Source: a virus. Taken from it: DNA of 64,000 nucleotides. Below the pieces are notes generated by a model that worked only from the letters and a program-made list of their open reading frames with translations, was not told the origin of the DNA and searched no databases. This document shows, piece after piece, positions 16,647 through 23,767 of this stretch. The translations under genes were made by a program, and so were the position numbers. The stretch lies in IMG/VR virus record IMGVR_UViG_3300021962_006679, positions 1-64,000 of that record, one strand, 5' to 3'. Numbering within the stretch: position 1 is the first letter of the stretch; each line of letters starts with the position of its first letter.

Positions 16647-16877
16647 ATGAAAGTAGGCGACAAAATAGAACTCAAAGGCCGTAGCAAACACGGTAAAAAC
16701 CGTATTCAAGCGTTTGGCTCTGAGTTTACAGTAGGTGAGATACGTTCACGTATTCACACTATTACCCATAGACATATGCCAGGTCCGTTTGCGCTGGTGT
16801 TTAACTCTAAGGCTGACAGTATGCGTTGGATCGCTGTTGAGGATGATCCTGATTTCGAGTTAGTTTCGGACAATTAA
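16647..16877 (+). CDS. Hypothetical protein, 76 aa
   Basis: MKVGDKIELKGRSKHGKNRI opens a compact basic beta domain with FGSEFTVGEIRSRIHTITHR and RWIAVEDDPDFELV, similar in feel to small OB or SH3-like folds. AAGGA precedes the ATG. Function unknown. Confidence 0.7.
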   Translation: MKVGDKIELKGRSKHGKNRIQAFGSEFTVGEIRSRIHTITHRHMPGPFALVFNSKADSMRWIAVEDDPDFELVSDN

Positions 16878-16915
16878 ACTAAATAGGGTTGTTGTTGCTA
16901 GGAGGTTGCGCCCAA

Positions 16916-17101
16916 ATGTCTGTAAATTCAGTCGACTATGTCTATCTGACAGGATCCCGAGAATTATTAAACGAAGTAAAATACAAACAAGATTTAAGTT
17001 ATCCCTGGGCCAGCCAGGATGTTGAGCATAATCGGCAAATTGTTAAAGAATATTTAGAATTTAGATACAAAACAGCGCAAGAAAAAATAGACAACGATTG
17101 A
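16916..17101 (+). CDS. Hypothetical protein, 61 aa
   Basis: The start is set by AGGAGG at 16900-16905, 10 bp before the ATG. An upstream TTG frame would look like a lipoprotein signal (LLLGGCAQ), but that stretch is the SD region. The product is SVNSVDYVYLTGSRELLNEV and a helical rest. The stop overlaps the next promoter. Confidence 0.68.
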   Translation: MSVNSVDYVYLTGSRELLNEVKYKQDLSYPWASQDVEHNRQIVKEYLEFRYKTAQEKIDND

Positions 17102-17125
17102 CTTTACTCCTTAACGTGCTATTAT
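17098..17125 (+). promoter_or_regulatory. Early-type promoter with extended -10 for the ArfA-like/SprT unit
   Basis: TTGACT at 17098-17103, a 16-bp spacer and TATTAT at 17120-17125 with TGC directly before it, the same layout as at 16053 and 39198. Confidence 0.82.
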
Positions 17126-17155
17126 AGGCATATGATGAACGTTGAGGAGCGGATT

Positions 17156-17293
17156 ATGTCTAAACTGTATCGTAAAGCACGTAACACTGTTGCTACAAAC
17201 CTTTTTATCAAAAATAGCCCGTATAAGCCACGAGTTGTTCAAAACAAAAAAGCCTATTCACGTAAAAAAAAGCACCGGGGGGAGGGCGAATAA
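17156..17293 (+). CDS. arfA: ArfA-like alternative ribosome-rescue factor, 45 aa
   Basis: This short basic protein has GAGGAG 7 bp before its ATG. Its core NSPYKPRVVQNKKAYSRKKK aligns with the conserved [20 protein letters not shown] of ArfA, and the preceding ARNTVATNLF matches the short helix before it. ArfA binds the empty mRNA channel of stalled ribosomes and recruits RF2 for release. The protein is shorter than E. coli ArfA (72 aa), near the length of its functional truncated form. The stop overlaps the sprT ATG. A generic basic phage protein is the alternative. Confidence 0.6.
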   Translation: MSKLYRKARNTVATNLFIKNSPYKPRVVQNKKAYSRKKKHRGEGE

Positions 17294-17718
17294 TGTCCAG
17301 CCTTAACAGACTACAGAAGTTTGTTCAGCGCAATGACATGTATGAGCGTAGGTTTGAGGCTAGCCAAGAACTAGCACTAGAAGCATATGACATGCTCAAT
17401 CAGTATGTGTTTGATAACGGATTAGACCCCTGTCCTATTACGGTGCGACGCACAAGAGGGTATTGGGGTCTATGCGACGGCCGCATTGTGGACGACGAAT
17501 GCCGTGTAAAGGAAATTACCCTTACCAAACGGTATCCATTTAAAGCGATGTTCATTAACACTCTAGCACATGAAATGGTGCATCAGTTTCAGTGGGAAGT
17601 ATTAAGCAACGAGCGCATGGAACAGGGCAAAGCACCTATTATGAGCCATGGCCCTAGTTTTTATTGCTGGAAACCTGCCCTAAAAGAATACAATATTATA
17701 TTGACTCGAGAGTACTAA
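17293..17718 (+). CDS. SprT-like zinc metallopeptidase domain protein
   Basis: The 141-residue protein carries HEMVHQFQWEV, the HExxH zinc motif of the SprT-like family, followed by SHGPSFYCW, whose histidine is the likely third ligand. SprT/Spartan-type domains act on DNA-bound proteins in eukaryotes, and the phage role is not known. It lacks the C-terminal zinc ribbon of longer SprT proteins. It is translated in coupling with the ArfA-like gene (TAATG) and followed by tRNA-Glu. Confidence 0.8.
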   Translation: MSSLNRLQKFVQRNDMYERRFEASQELALEAYDMLNQYVFDNGLDPCPITVRRTRGYWGLCDGRIVDDECRVKEITLTKRYPFKAMFINTLAHEMVHQFQWEVLSNERMEQGKAPIMSHGPSFYCWKPALKEYNIILTREY

Positions 17719-17739
17719 TACTAGTATTATTAACAATAC

Positions 17740-17814
17740 GGCCCCATCGTCTAGCGGTTAGGACGCTGGCCTTTCACGCCGGAAACACGGGTTCGATTCC
17801 CGTTGGGGTCACCA
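17740..17814 (+). tRNA. tRNA-Glu (TTC)
   Basis: A 75-nt cloverleaf. The acceptor GGCCCCA pairs with TGGGGTC (one G-T pair), the discriminator is A and CCA is encoded. The anticodon loop CTTTCAC gives TTC. TTCGATT forms the T-loop. Confidence 0.97.
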
Positions 17815-17828
17815 ATTCAGGTATTGTT

Positions 17829-18083
17829 ATGAGCGAATTTAAACTTGGTATATTTAGACTATTAAAACGCATCATAGGTGGCAGCAGTGTCCTCCTTGCA
17901 GTTGTTTATACCATAGGACATATTTTTATTGCCATGCTCTGCAACAATTTAATTACTGGAGCAGAGTTTACACTAGCAGCACTAGATGCGATTATAGAGC
18001 CCTGCATTAACGGTGTATGGTTTTATGTTCTCCATAAATTATGGAGATCATTTTATAAAGATGCTACTGTATTCGAAAAATAA
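17829..18083 (+). CDS. DUF2061-like membrane protein, 84 aa
   Basis: The start at 17829 follows the tRNA. Residues 18-40 (GGSSVLLAVVYTIGHIFIAM) form a membrane helix, followed by TGAEFTLAALDAIIEPCING and a YVLHKLW segment, the pattern of DUF2061 membrane proteins. No catalytic residue is evident. Its SD is weak, and it may be co-transcribed with tRNA-Glu. Confidence 0.6.
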   Translation: MSEFKLGIFRLLKRIIGGSSVLLAVVYTIGHIFIAMLCNNLITGAEFTLAALDAIIEPCINGVWFYVLHKLWRSFYKDATVFEK

Positions 18084-18086
18084 ATA
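18079..18086 (+). promoter_or_regulatory. T4-type late promoter box placed for a leaderless mRNA
   Basis: AATAAATA ends 5 bp before the ATG at 18092. In the T4 geometry (box at -13 to -6) the A of ATG would be +1. No SD is present. Confidence 0.6.
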
Positions 18087-18091
18087 TTTGC

Positions 18092-18646
18092 ATGATTGGC
18101 TTACGAACTCTAGTCCTCAGCGCAAACTATATGCCGGTGAGTATATTTCCACTGCATACTGTACCTGTAGAAGATGCTATAACAAGAATTTTTAACGGCA
18201 ACATGCATGCCGTGTTTAATTACGATCGCAAAATTGGACACCCATTGCTAGATATGTACTGGCCCAGTGTAGTTGCTCGTAACAAGAGCACCCGCATAAA
18301 AGAGAGTGTCAGGTTTGCTAGAGACACTGTGTATTACAGAGACCATGGCATTTGTCAGTACTGTGAAACTCCACTTGATATAAAGGAAACTACATATGAT
18401 CATGTTATTCCCCGCAGTCGTGGTGGCGAGCATGTCTGGGAGAATGTAGTTATGAGTTGCCGTAGTTGTAACACTGCAAAGGGAAATAAGATGCCCCGGG
18501 ATACCTTTGTTCCACGGCAAAGACCGTTTAAGCCTACCTATTGGCAGTTGTTAAACAATCGTCGTAAATTTCCTATCATGCTTGATCACCCTAGTTGGGT
18601 GAATTTCTTTGGCGATTGGGAAGCAGAGATATTAATATCAAAATGA
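18092..18646 (+). CDS. HNH endonuclease
   Basis: The 184-residue protein has a classical HNH domain in its second half: CQYCETPL zinc knuckle, DHVIPRSRGGEHVWENVV with the catalytic histidine, then CRSCNTAKGNK. The N-terminal LRTLVLSANYMPVSIFPLHT is shared by a widespread family of stand-alone HNH proteins. It probably cleaves DNA. Whether it homes is unknown. It lacks an SD but has a late box at the ATG. It overlaps the radical SAM gene by 4 bp (ATGA). Confidence 0.88.
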   Translation: MIGLRTLVLSANYMPVSIFPLHTVPVEDAITRIFNGNMHAVFNYDRKIGHPLLDMYWPSVVARNKSTRIKESVRFARDTVYYRDHGICQYCETPLDIKETTYDHVIPRSRGGEHVWENVVMSCRSCNTAKGNKMPRDTFVPRQRPFKPTYWQLLNNRRKFPIMLDHPSWVNFFGDWEAEILISK

Positions 18647-20094
18647 AATTTGAATGTTTAGAAAACATCAATGATGAAACACGCGATGTTGTTATAGTCA
18701 CAGTTCCATGGACTGACAGTAGTATTCCACTAATGGCACCAGCACAACTTAAACCTATTGTTGAAAGTGCTGGCATGAGTTGCTTGGCAACCGATATAAA
18801 TGCTGAAGTGTTTAGATGGACACAGACACACGAGAACGTTACTCCGTTATTGGATTTTTTCTTTAATGAAAAATTAAGTGATGTTGTTAAAGATGACTTG
18901 TTTAATTTATTTAAAAATATAGCAGAGCAAATACTCGCTTGGAAGCCCAAGATAGTTGGACTTAGTTTGTTCAGTTATGTTTGTCAAACAAGTGCAAAAT
19001 GGATATCATGGTTTATAAAAAAAATAGATCCCAATGTAAAAATTATTATTGGTGGCGCAGGATGTCTTCCAACTTTTACAGGCCCTAGTGAGTTTGCAAA
19101 AAACACAATCGCAGCAGGATTAGTTGACTACCATATCCGTGGTGATGGTGAGCATGCACTATATCAATTTCTAATAGATAACAAACAATACATTGGAATC
19201 AATAGCCTTGAATGGCGTGAATTGTCTATAGATGAGATGCGACAATTGCCAATGCCAGATTATGATAATTATAAATTTGATGTGTATAATAAAAAAGCGT
19301 TACCGTTAGTTGGTAGTCGTGGCTGTGTACGAAAATGTACATTCTGTGATTATATTGCTAATTGGAAAAAATTTAATTGGCGAATGGCTGATGATATTTT
19401 TGCTGAAATGCAGAGTCAATATAAAAAATATGGGATACGATATTTTAAGTTTCAAGACAGTTTAACAAACGGAAATATGAAAGAGTTTACAAAACTAACC
19501 CAATTGCTTAGTGAATACAATAGGACAAATCCTAATGAAAGTTTTAGGTGGAGTGGGTACTATATTTTTAGAGAACACAATGCAAATACTGCAAACGAAT
19601 GGAAATTGGTATATGAAAGTGGTGCTGAAAATTTAGCAGTTGGCATTGAAAATCTTAATCAACGTATACGCTTTAATATTGGTAAAAAATTTAGTAATGA
19701 AGCCATTGATGTACACTTATCCTATGCAAAGAAATATAACATTACTTTGCAGTTATTAAACATTGTTGGTTATGTAGATGAAACTCAAGACGATATAGAC
19801 TATATTAAACAATGGTTGGTTAACCATGTTGAATACAAAGACACCTTGTTTATACAATGGGGAGGCACTTTAGGCATCTTTCCTAATACCTGGTTAGAAC
19901 GCAATTTTGATAATCTAGGTATAGAAAAAATAGACGAATCGCCACAAGGATGGATAAACAAAAGTATAGACAGTACACCAGCAAAAAGAGCACAATGGGC
20001 AAAAGATCTAAATGAATTAAGCACTAGTTTAGGGTATAAAGTTGCTGATAACCTTGACAATCATTATCTTTTAGAGTTATTGATAAATGACTAA
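18643..20094 (+). CDS. B12-binding-type radical SAM enzyme
   Basis: The 483-residue protein has an N-terminal cobalamin-binding-like Rossmann region (PKIVGLSLFSYVCQTSAKW, KIIIGGAGCLP, YHIRGDGEHALYQF) and then the radical SAM cluster motif GSRGCVRKCTFCDY (CxxxCxxC) near residue 230. Such enzymes do methylations or rearrangements, often on glycans or natural products. The usual cobalamin DxHxxG motif is not evident, so B12 use is uncertain. It is coupled to a small beta protein and an SGNH protein downstream. Confidence 0.82.
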   Translation: MKFECLENINDETRDVVIVTVPWTDSSIPLMAPAQLKPIVESAGMSCLATDINAEVFRWTQTHENVTPLLDFFFNEKLSDVVKDDLFNLFKNIAEQILAWKPKIVGLSLFSYVCQTSAKWISWFIKKIDPNVKIIIGGAGCLPTFTGPSEFAKNTIAAGLVDYHIRGDGEHALYQFLIDNKQYIGINSLEWRELSIDEMRQLPMPDYDNYKFDVYNKKALPLVGSRGCVRKCTFCDYIANWKKFNWRMADDIFAEMQSQYKKYGIRYFKFQDSLTNGNMKEFTKLTQLLSEYNRTNPNESFRWSGYYIFREHNANTANEWKLVYESGAENLAVGIENLNQRIRFNIGKKFSNEAIDVHLSYAKKYNITLQLLNIVGYVDETQDDIDYIKQWLVNHVEYKDTLFIQWGGTLGIFPNTWLERNFDNLGIEKIDESPQGWINKSIDSTPAKRAQWAKDLNELSTSLGYKVADNLDNHYLLELLIND

Positions 20095-20509
20095 TTTCAA
20101 TGAATGTAAAGTTAAAATTATTTTCAAATATCACAGTTGTAATAACAAACTTATGACTGTATTAGTCGATGATATACTTCTCAAACCATCTGATGATAAT
20201 TATGCCATTTTTGAAAAAGAGATAAATTTGCCAACAGAACTAGTTATAAAAACTGCTGGCAAGAATCACAAATACGATACAAAAATTGATGCGGCAGGGA
20301 ACATATACGAGGATCTGGCTGTACAAATAGAAAGTATATCGCTGGACTCGTTTGAATTATCTGATGTGTATCTTCATCAAAAAATAAAAATTTTAACCGA
20401 ATCTGGAGATGAATATACTACAAGTTATTTTGGATTCAATGGCACTATAATGTTAAATTTTTCAGAAAGCAATGTCTTTTCACAAGTTTTAAAGGAAAAC
20501 ACACAATGA
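20087..20509 (+). CDS. Hypothetical beta-rich protein, paralog of the gene at 60924
   Basis: The 140-residue protein begins with alternating strands (KVKIIFKYHSCNNKLMTVLV) and has DAAGNIYEDLAVQIESISLD with ELSDVYLHQ. The protein at 60924 has the same arrangement (GPDGLPEKATSVTVQNLSMD with ELEHLPYMH), so the two look like diverged copies of one beta-sandwich domain. Both sit beside glycan-type enzymes, so a carbohydrate-binding role is possible but unproven. Confidence 0.65.
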   Translation: MTNFNECKVKIIFKYHSCNNKLMTVLVDDILLKPSDDNYAIFEKEINLPTELVIKTAGKNHKYDTKIDAAGNIYEDLAVQIESISLDSFELSDVYLHQKIKILTESGDEYTTSYFGFNGTIMLNFSESNVFSQVLKENTQ

Positions 20510-21297
20510 ATAAAAATATATTAATTAGTGGATGTTCGTTGGCAATGGGATATGGTCTTCCTGAAACTAGAAATAATCCAAAAAATTGGCCTAATCAAGT
20601 AGTAAATACAATTTACCCGGAAGCACACATAACCAATATTGCAGAGCCTGGGTACAACAACGACACAATATTTCTCAAAACATCAGAAGAACTTTTAAAA
20701 AACAAATATGATTGTGTTATTGTAGAATGGTCAGAAACTACACGGTTAAATTTTAACATAGGATTAGAAATATATAATACATTATCTAGGGTTGCTAATG
20801 ACCATGACTTTAATTTAGTAAATGGACAAACAATTAAAGCAGACTGGTTGTATAAAAATATTAAACAAAATATAGTTAGAATTTCTAACGATCATTGGTT
20901 CATTTTGAACATGGTAAGATATTTAAATATCTTAATCAGATTACAAAAGCCACATGGTGAAATATTTTTTGTAAACGGCGGCGGCCATTGGCCTGACAAT
21001 TATTTTAATAGACAGAAGTCCTGGTTCGATGCTGATGATGCTTATACAAAAAAAGAAATCCTACAAATGGATTTCAGAGATGATGAAGATATAGCAAAAC
21101 TTTATAACAAAATACATGATGATTATGAAAATGCTGGCGGAATCCATGAAGATCTTTGGCTTAATTTATATTGGTCATTGCATAGATCAAAAATAGATAC
21201 AATATCTGATACAGATCTGCATCCAGGATTATTATCGCAAGATAAATTTGCCAAAGAGTTTATTTTAAAAATTCAAAATATTTACCAAAATATTTGA
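20506..21297 (+). CDS. SGNH/GDSL-like hydrolase-fold protein
   Basis: The 263-residue protein starts KNILISGCSLAMGYGLPETR, where the usual GDS block is replaced by GCS with the serine kept, followed by NIAEPGYNNDTIFLKT (the Gly/Asn blocks) and a late DTDLHPGLLSQDKFA containing the Asp-x-x-His pair. The family comprises esterases and acetyl-esterases of glycans. It overlaps the previous gene by 4 bp. Three more SGNH-like genes are in the window. Confidence 0.65.
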   Translation: MNKNILISGCSLAMGYGLPETRNNPKNWPNQVVNTIYPEAHITNIAEPGYNNDTIFLKTSEELLKNKYDCVIVEWSETTRLNFNIGLEIYNTLSRVANDHDFNLVNGQTIKADWLYKNIKQNIVRISNDHWFILNMVRYLNILIRLQKPHGEIFFVNGGGHWPDNYFNRQKSWFDADDAYTKKEILQMDFRDDEDIAKLYNKIHDDYENAGGIHEDLWLNLYWSLHRSKIDTISDTDLHPGLLSQDKFAKEFILKIQNIYQNI

Positions 21298-21322
21298 CAG
21301 GTAGTAAATAATATAGTATTAT
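21294..21322 (+). promoter_or_regulatory. Sigma70-like promoter of tRNA-Thr
   Basis: TTGACA at 21294-21299, a 17-bp spacer and TATTAT at 21317-21322. The mature tRNA begins 10 bp downstream. Confidence 0.85.
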
Positions 21323-21331
21323 TATAACAAT

Positions 21332-21407
21332 GCTGGCGTAGCTCAGTTGGTAGAGCAGGGGTTTTGTAAACCTCAGGTCCGCGGTTCAAGTCCGTGTGCC
21401 AGCACCA
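21332..21407 (+). tRNA. tRNA-Thr (TGT)
   Basis: A 76-nt cloverleaf. The acceptor GCTGGCG pairs with TGCCAGC, the discriminator is A and CCA is encoded. The anticodon loop TTTGTAA gives TGT. Confidence 0.97.
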
Positions 21408-21433
21408 CTTTTTTAACTTAATAGGCTTGTACT

Positions 21434-21637
21434 ATGGAAGATGTAGTAAAAGGTGAGTTAGGCGACCTTATGGACGATAACGATTGGGCTATTATCTTTG
21501 ACAAAGAAGGTAATGTTAGAGGTCTTTTTATTCCTGACGGAATGCCTAATGGTGCAGTAGTTCCTGAAAACATTCTTAAAATTTTAGAAGAGGTTGGGAT
21601 AGGTGAAGATGACTTTGCAGACCCTGTTGTGCACTGA
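21434..21637 (+). CDS. Hypothetical acidic protein, 67 aa
   Basis: The ATG lies 26 bp after tRNA-Thr. The protein is strongly acidic (MEDVVKGELGDLMDDNDWAI, EEVGIGEDDFADPVVH) with a central FDKEGNVRGLFIPDGMP. No domain recognised. The stop overlaps the ATG of the exported protein. Confidence 0.68.
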   Translation: MEDVVKGELGDLMDDNDWAIIFDKEGNVRGLFIPDGMPNGAVVPENILKILEEVGIGEDDFADPVVH

Positions 21638-22077
21638 TGCGTAAAATTGTTCTTGCTTTTTTAGCATTATTTTTTATTAGTACTACTCCTGGATACAGTT
21701 TTGAAGTTATGGGTAGTAAGCGTGTGCCAACTGTTGTTCCAAGAGATACCTACCTTAGAGATCCACAATATGTAAGTGCTCCAGTCGTTAGTGCAGATCG
21801 TGCTTATGAAGTAACTTACTTTGATCAAATGGGGCATATTTGTGCTCATGAGCAAGTTCCTATTAACCCTGTAGACTATAGAAACTTTTGGGACCAATTG
21901 TTTAATCCCAGAGGCCCTGTATATACCGAGCCACAGTACAACTGTTATGATACAGCAGAAAGACAAGAGCAACGAGTCTTTGTAGGGTATATGGTTACAT
22001 TTGAATATCTTGGCGAATACTATACTAAACTAGTAGACTATCGCCCAGGAAAATATATTAGAGTTTTAATAAAATAG
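21637..22077 (+). CDS. Exported protein with signal peptide, 146 aa
   Basis: Residues 1-21 (MRKIVLAFLALFFISTTPGY) are a signal peptide. The mature protein has AYEVTYFDQMGHICAHEQVP and later VGYMVTFEYLGEYYTKLVDY with RPGKYIRV, a beta-rich end like that of periplasmic surface-antigen-type proteins. It is probably periplasmic or envelope-associated in the infected cell. Function unknown. Confidence 0.7.
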   Translation: MRKIVLAFLALFFISTTPGYSFEVMGSKRVPTVVPRDTYLRDPQYVSAPVVSADRAYEVTYFDQMGHICAHEQVPINPVDYRNFWDQLFNPRGPVYTEPQYNCYDTAERQEQRVFVGYMVTFEYLGEYYTKLVDYRPGKYIRVLIK

Positions 22078-22078
22078 G

Positions 22079-22106
22079 TTGACGCATTCATAAAATTTGC
22101 TATAAT
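22079..22106 (+). promoter_or_regulatory. Early-type promoter with extended -10
   Basis: TTGACG at 22079-22084, a 16-bp spacer ending TGC, and TATAAT at 22101-22106. Confidence 0.82.
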
Positions 22107-22139
22107 AGGTATATTGTTAAAAACAAACATGGAAGGACC

Positions 22140-22322
22140 ATGACGATGTTAGCGAATGATTTGGATTATGCAGCGAATGAGGCAATTCATGGCTTGCAAC
22201 TTAACTGGAATGATGCAGTAAAGTTTGTTTGCCGTAATGCAAAAGTTGACCAGCGTGAGGCATCAAAAGCCCTAGAGTCTATTTTAACTGGTTACAAGCG
22301 GAAAGAATACGCAATTGACTAG
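22140..22322 (+). CDS. Hypothetical helical protein, 60 aa
   Basis: GGAAGGA precedes ATG 22140 (a second ATG is at 22146). The product, MTMLANDLDYAANEAIHGLQ then WNDAVKFVCRNAKVDQREAS, is all-helical and may bind nucleic acid or protein. Its stop overlaps the TTG of the next frame, which suggests coupling. Confidence 0.65.
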   Translation: MTMLANDLDYAANEAIHGLQLNWNDAVKFVCRNAKVDQREASKALESILTGYKRKEYAID

Positions 22323-22548
22323 TCTTGATAATGTTATCAATGCACGGGTTGACTTTTTAGCCCGTGCAGTAATAGCAAAAATCGAAAGAATTTTAGACAA
22401 GCATGGAGATCTAGATAGATACGATGTCTATTGTGAATGGTATGAAGACGATGCTACAGAGGATGATATTGAAATATGGCTACGTGATCGCAGCGATGAT
22501 AGCCGTATCGGTCCTCTTGATCTTGCGTCCATGATGAGTAAACAATAA
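22315..22548 (+). CDS. Hypothetical acidic protein, 77 aa
   Basis: It begins with TTG at 22315, overlapping the previous stop by 8 bp. The first residues TSLDNVINARVDFLARAVIA are helical, and the rest is very acidic (YEDDATEDDIEIWLRDRSDD). No recognised domain. It precedes tRNA-Ser by 10 bp. Confidence 0.6.
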   Translation: MTSLDNVINARVDFLARAVIAKIERILDKHGDLDRYDVYCEWYEDDATEDDIEIWLRDRSDDSRIGPLDLASMMSKQ

Positions 22549-22558
22549 GAGTTAAATT

Positions 22559-22650
22559 GGATGGTTACCCAAGAGGCTGAAGGGGCGGGATTGCTAATCC
22601 TGTAGGGCGGTTTTGCTGTCGCGAGAGTTCGAATCTCTCACCATCCGCCA
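22559..22650 (+). tRNA. tRNA-Ser (GCT)
   Basis: A 92-nt tRNA with the long variable arm typical of serine. The acceptor GGATGGT pairs with ACCATCC, the discriminator is G and CCA is encoded. The anticodon loop TTGCTAA gives GCT. Confidence 0.97.
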
Positions 22651-22658
22651 TATTTTGA

Positions 22659-22733
22659 GCGGGCATCGTATAATGGCCATTACGTGGCGTTGCCAACGCT
22701 AGGATAGGAGTTCGATTCTCCTTGCCCGCTCCA
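22659..22733 (+). tRNA. tRNA-Gly (GCC)
   Basis: A 75-nt cloverleaf. The acceptor GCGGGCA pairs with TGCCCGC, the discriminator is T and CCA is encoded. The anticodon loop TTGCCAA gives GCC. Confidence 0.97.
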
Positions 22734-22778
22734 AAAAAATTGGTTAGACTGCTAAATAAAATATAGGAGGTCTAACCA

Positions 22779-23210
22779 ATGCCAAAGAGTAATTGTTTAA
22801 ATTGTAATAAGGAAATTCATTACAATCCCAGCCAAAGAAGGGGATTATATTGTTCTAATGTTTGTCAACAAGAGTATCGTATAAACGAAGCAGTTGCCAC
22901 TGGAACTTATACTAAAGCAAACGGATATAGTTGGTTCAAGAAGAATACAAAATATGAATGTAGTTGTTGCGGCATAAGTGAATGGCAAGGTAAAGAACTT
23001 CGTTTACAGATAGATCATATTGACGGCAACAATAAGAACAATGTAATAGAAAACTTTAGATACCTTTGTCCTAACTGTCATACACAGACAGAAACATGGG
23101 GTGTCAAAAGTGCTAGTGATGAAGGTAAACAAAGAATTAAAGAGGCAGCCAAACTAGGGAGAGCAATACAACTTGGTAGGGTGCCAGAAGGAACAAAATT
23201 GGGGGTGTAG
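22779..23210 (+). CDS. HNH endonuclease between tRNA genes
   Basis: The 143-residue protein has a zinc finger (CLNCNKEI, CSNVCQQEY), then CSCCGISEWQGKELRLQIDH with IDGNNKNNVIENFRYLCPNC, the full HNH fold of phage free-standing endonucleases. TAGGAGG lies 9 bp before the ATG. The last three codons and the stop lie inside tRNA-Asp, whose first base is 23201. The position between tRNA-Gly and tRNA-Asp suggests insertion into a former tRNA array. Confidence 0.9.
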   Translation: MPKSNCLNCNKEIHYNPSQRRGLYCSNVCQQEYRINEAVATGTYTKANGYSWFKKNTKYECSCCGISEWQGKELRLQIDHIDGNNKNNVIENFRYLCPNCHTQTETWGVKSASDEGKQRIKEAAKLGRAIQLGRVPEGTKLGV

Positions 23211-23277
23211 CTCAGTTGGTCAGAGCGCGAGCCTGTCACGTTCGAGGTCGCGGGTTCGAGCCCCGTCACTCCCGCCA
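23201..23277 (+). tRNA. tRNA-Asp (GTC)
   Basis: A 77-nt cloverleaf. The acceptor GGGGGTG pairs with CACTCCC (one G-T), the discriminator is G and CCA is encoded. The anticodon loop CTGTCAC gives GTC. Its first 10 bases are also the end of the HNH reading frame. Confidence 0.97.
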
Positions 23278-23291
23278 GTTAGTTAAGGGAT

Positions 23292-23330
23292 CACCGCCTA
23301 ATAGGTGCACGACAGGCAACTGTTAGCCTG
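23292..23330 (+). other. Two short hairpins after tRNA-Asp
   Basis: CACC/GGTG (23292-23307) and CAGGC/GCCTG (23313-23330) stand between two GGATCA copies. They may help process or end the tRNA transcript. No U-tract. The gap 23278-23426 holds no other feature besides a weak promoter. Confidence 0.3.
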
Positions 23331-23356
23331 AGGATCAAAAAAAGTTGAAAATAATA

Positions 23357-23383
23357 TTGACTTAACAAGTAAGTTAATATAGA
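23357..23383 (+). promoter_or_regulatory. Weak sigma70-like promoter for the winged-helix gene
   Basis: TTGACT at 23357-23362 with TATAGA at 23378-23383 (15-bp spacer). The -35 is good and the -10 is poor. The gene downstream has AAAGGAG before its ATG. Confidence 0.4.
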
Positions 23384-23426
23384 CTTTAAAATGTAGTAAC
23401 AATCGATTACAAAAAAGGAGATATCA

Positions 23427-23690
23427 ATGACGACTACAGTATCAACCAAGCAGGACCGCGTTCTTGCCGCTCTTCGTAACGGTGAAGAACTCACCGGCAA
23501 GCAAATTCGTGCTCGCTTTGGCGTTGGCAATCCACGTGCCACCGTTTCAGCACTTCGCATGAAGGGCTTTGCTATCTATGCTAACGAGCGTACCGATAGC
23601 AAGGGCCGTACCAAGAGCTTTTATCGCCTTGGCACACCAAGCCGCGCAGTAGTTGCTGCTGGTTATCGTGCACTTGCTGCTAGCAAGTGA
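23427..23690 (+). CDS. Winged-helix-like DNA-binding protein, 87 aa
   Basis: MTTTVSTKQDRVLAALRNGE is followed by ELTGKQIRARFGVGNPRATV and SALRMKGFAIYANE, a helix-turn-helix with a wing (RTDSKGRTKSFYRLG). The gene has AAGGAG, GC-rich codon choice (CGT, CGC, GGC, GCC) unlike its AT-rich neighbours, and a strong terminator. This suggests high expression or separate ancestry. It could be a regulator or an abundant DNA-binding protein of infection. Confidence 0.75.
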   Translation: MTTTVSTKQDRVLAALRNGEELTGKQIRARFGVGNPRATVSALRMKGFAIYANERTDSKGRTKSFYRLGTPSRAVVAAGYRALAASK

Positions 23691-23712
23691 TCACAAATAA
23701 CTGTAACTTGTG

Positions 23713-23748
23713 GGAGAAGGGGGCTTTATGTCCCCTTCTCCTTTTTTT
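23713..23748 (+). terminator. Rho-independent terminator
   Basis: GGAGAAGGGG (23713-23722) pairs with CCCCTTCTCC (23732-23741), followed by seven T residues. It closes the winged-helix gene. Confidence 0.95.
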
Positions 23749-23753
23749 GTATG

Positions 23754-23761
23754 TATAAATA
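23754..23761 (+). promoter_or_regulatory. T4-type late promoter box before IF-1
   Basis: A perfect TATAAATA ends 6 bp before the ATG at 23768. With T4 geometry transcription would begin one base upstream of the ATG. No SD is visible. Confidence 0.75.
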
Positions 23762-23767
23762 ACACTG

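Noticed and set aside
16889-16915. Lipoprotein start (LLLGGCAQ) for the 61-aa protein
   Set aside because: The stretch is made of TTG codons and the SD AGGAGG that serves the ATG at 16916, so it is most likely untranslated.
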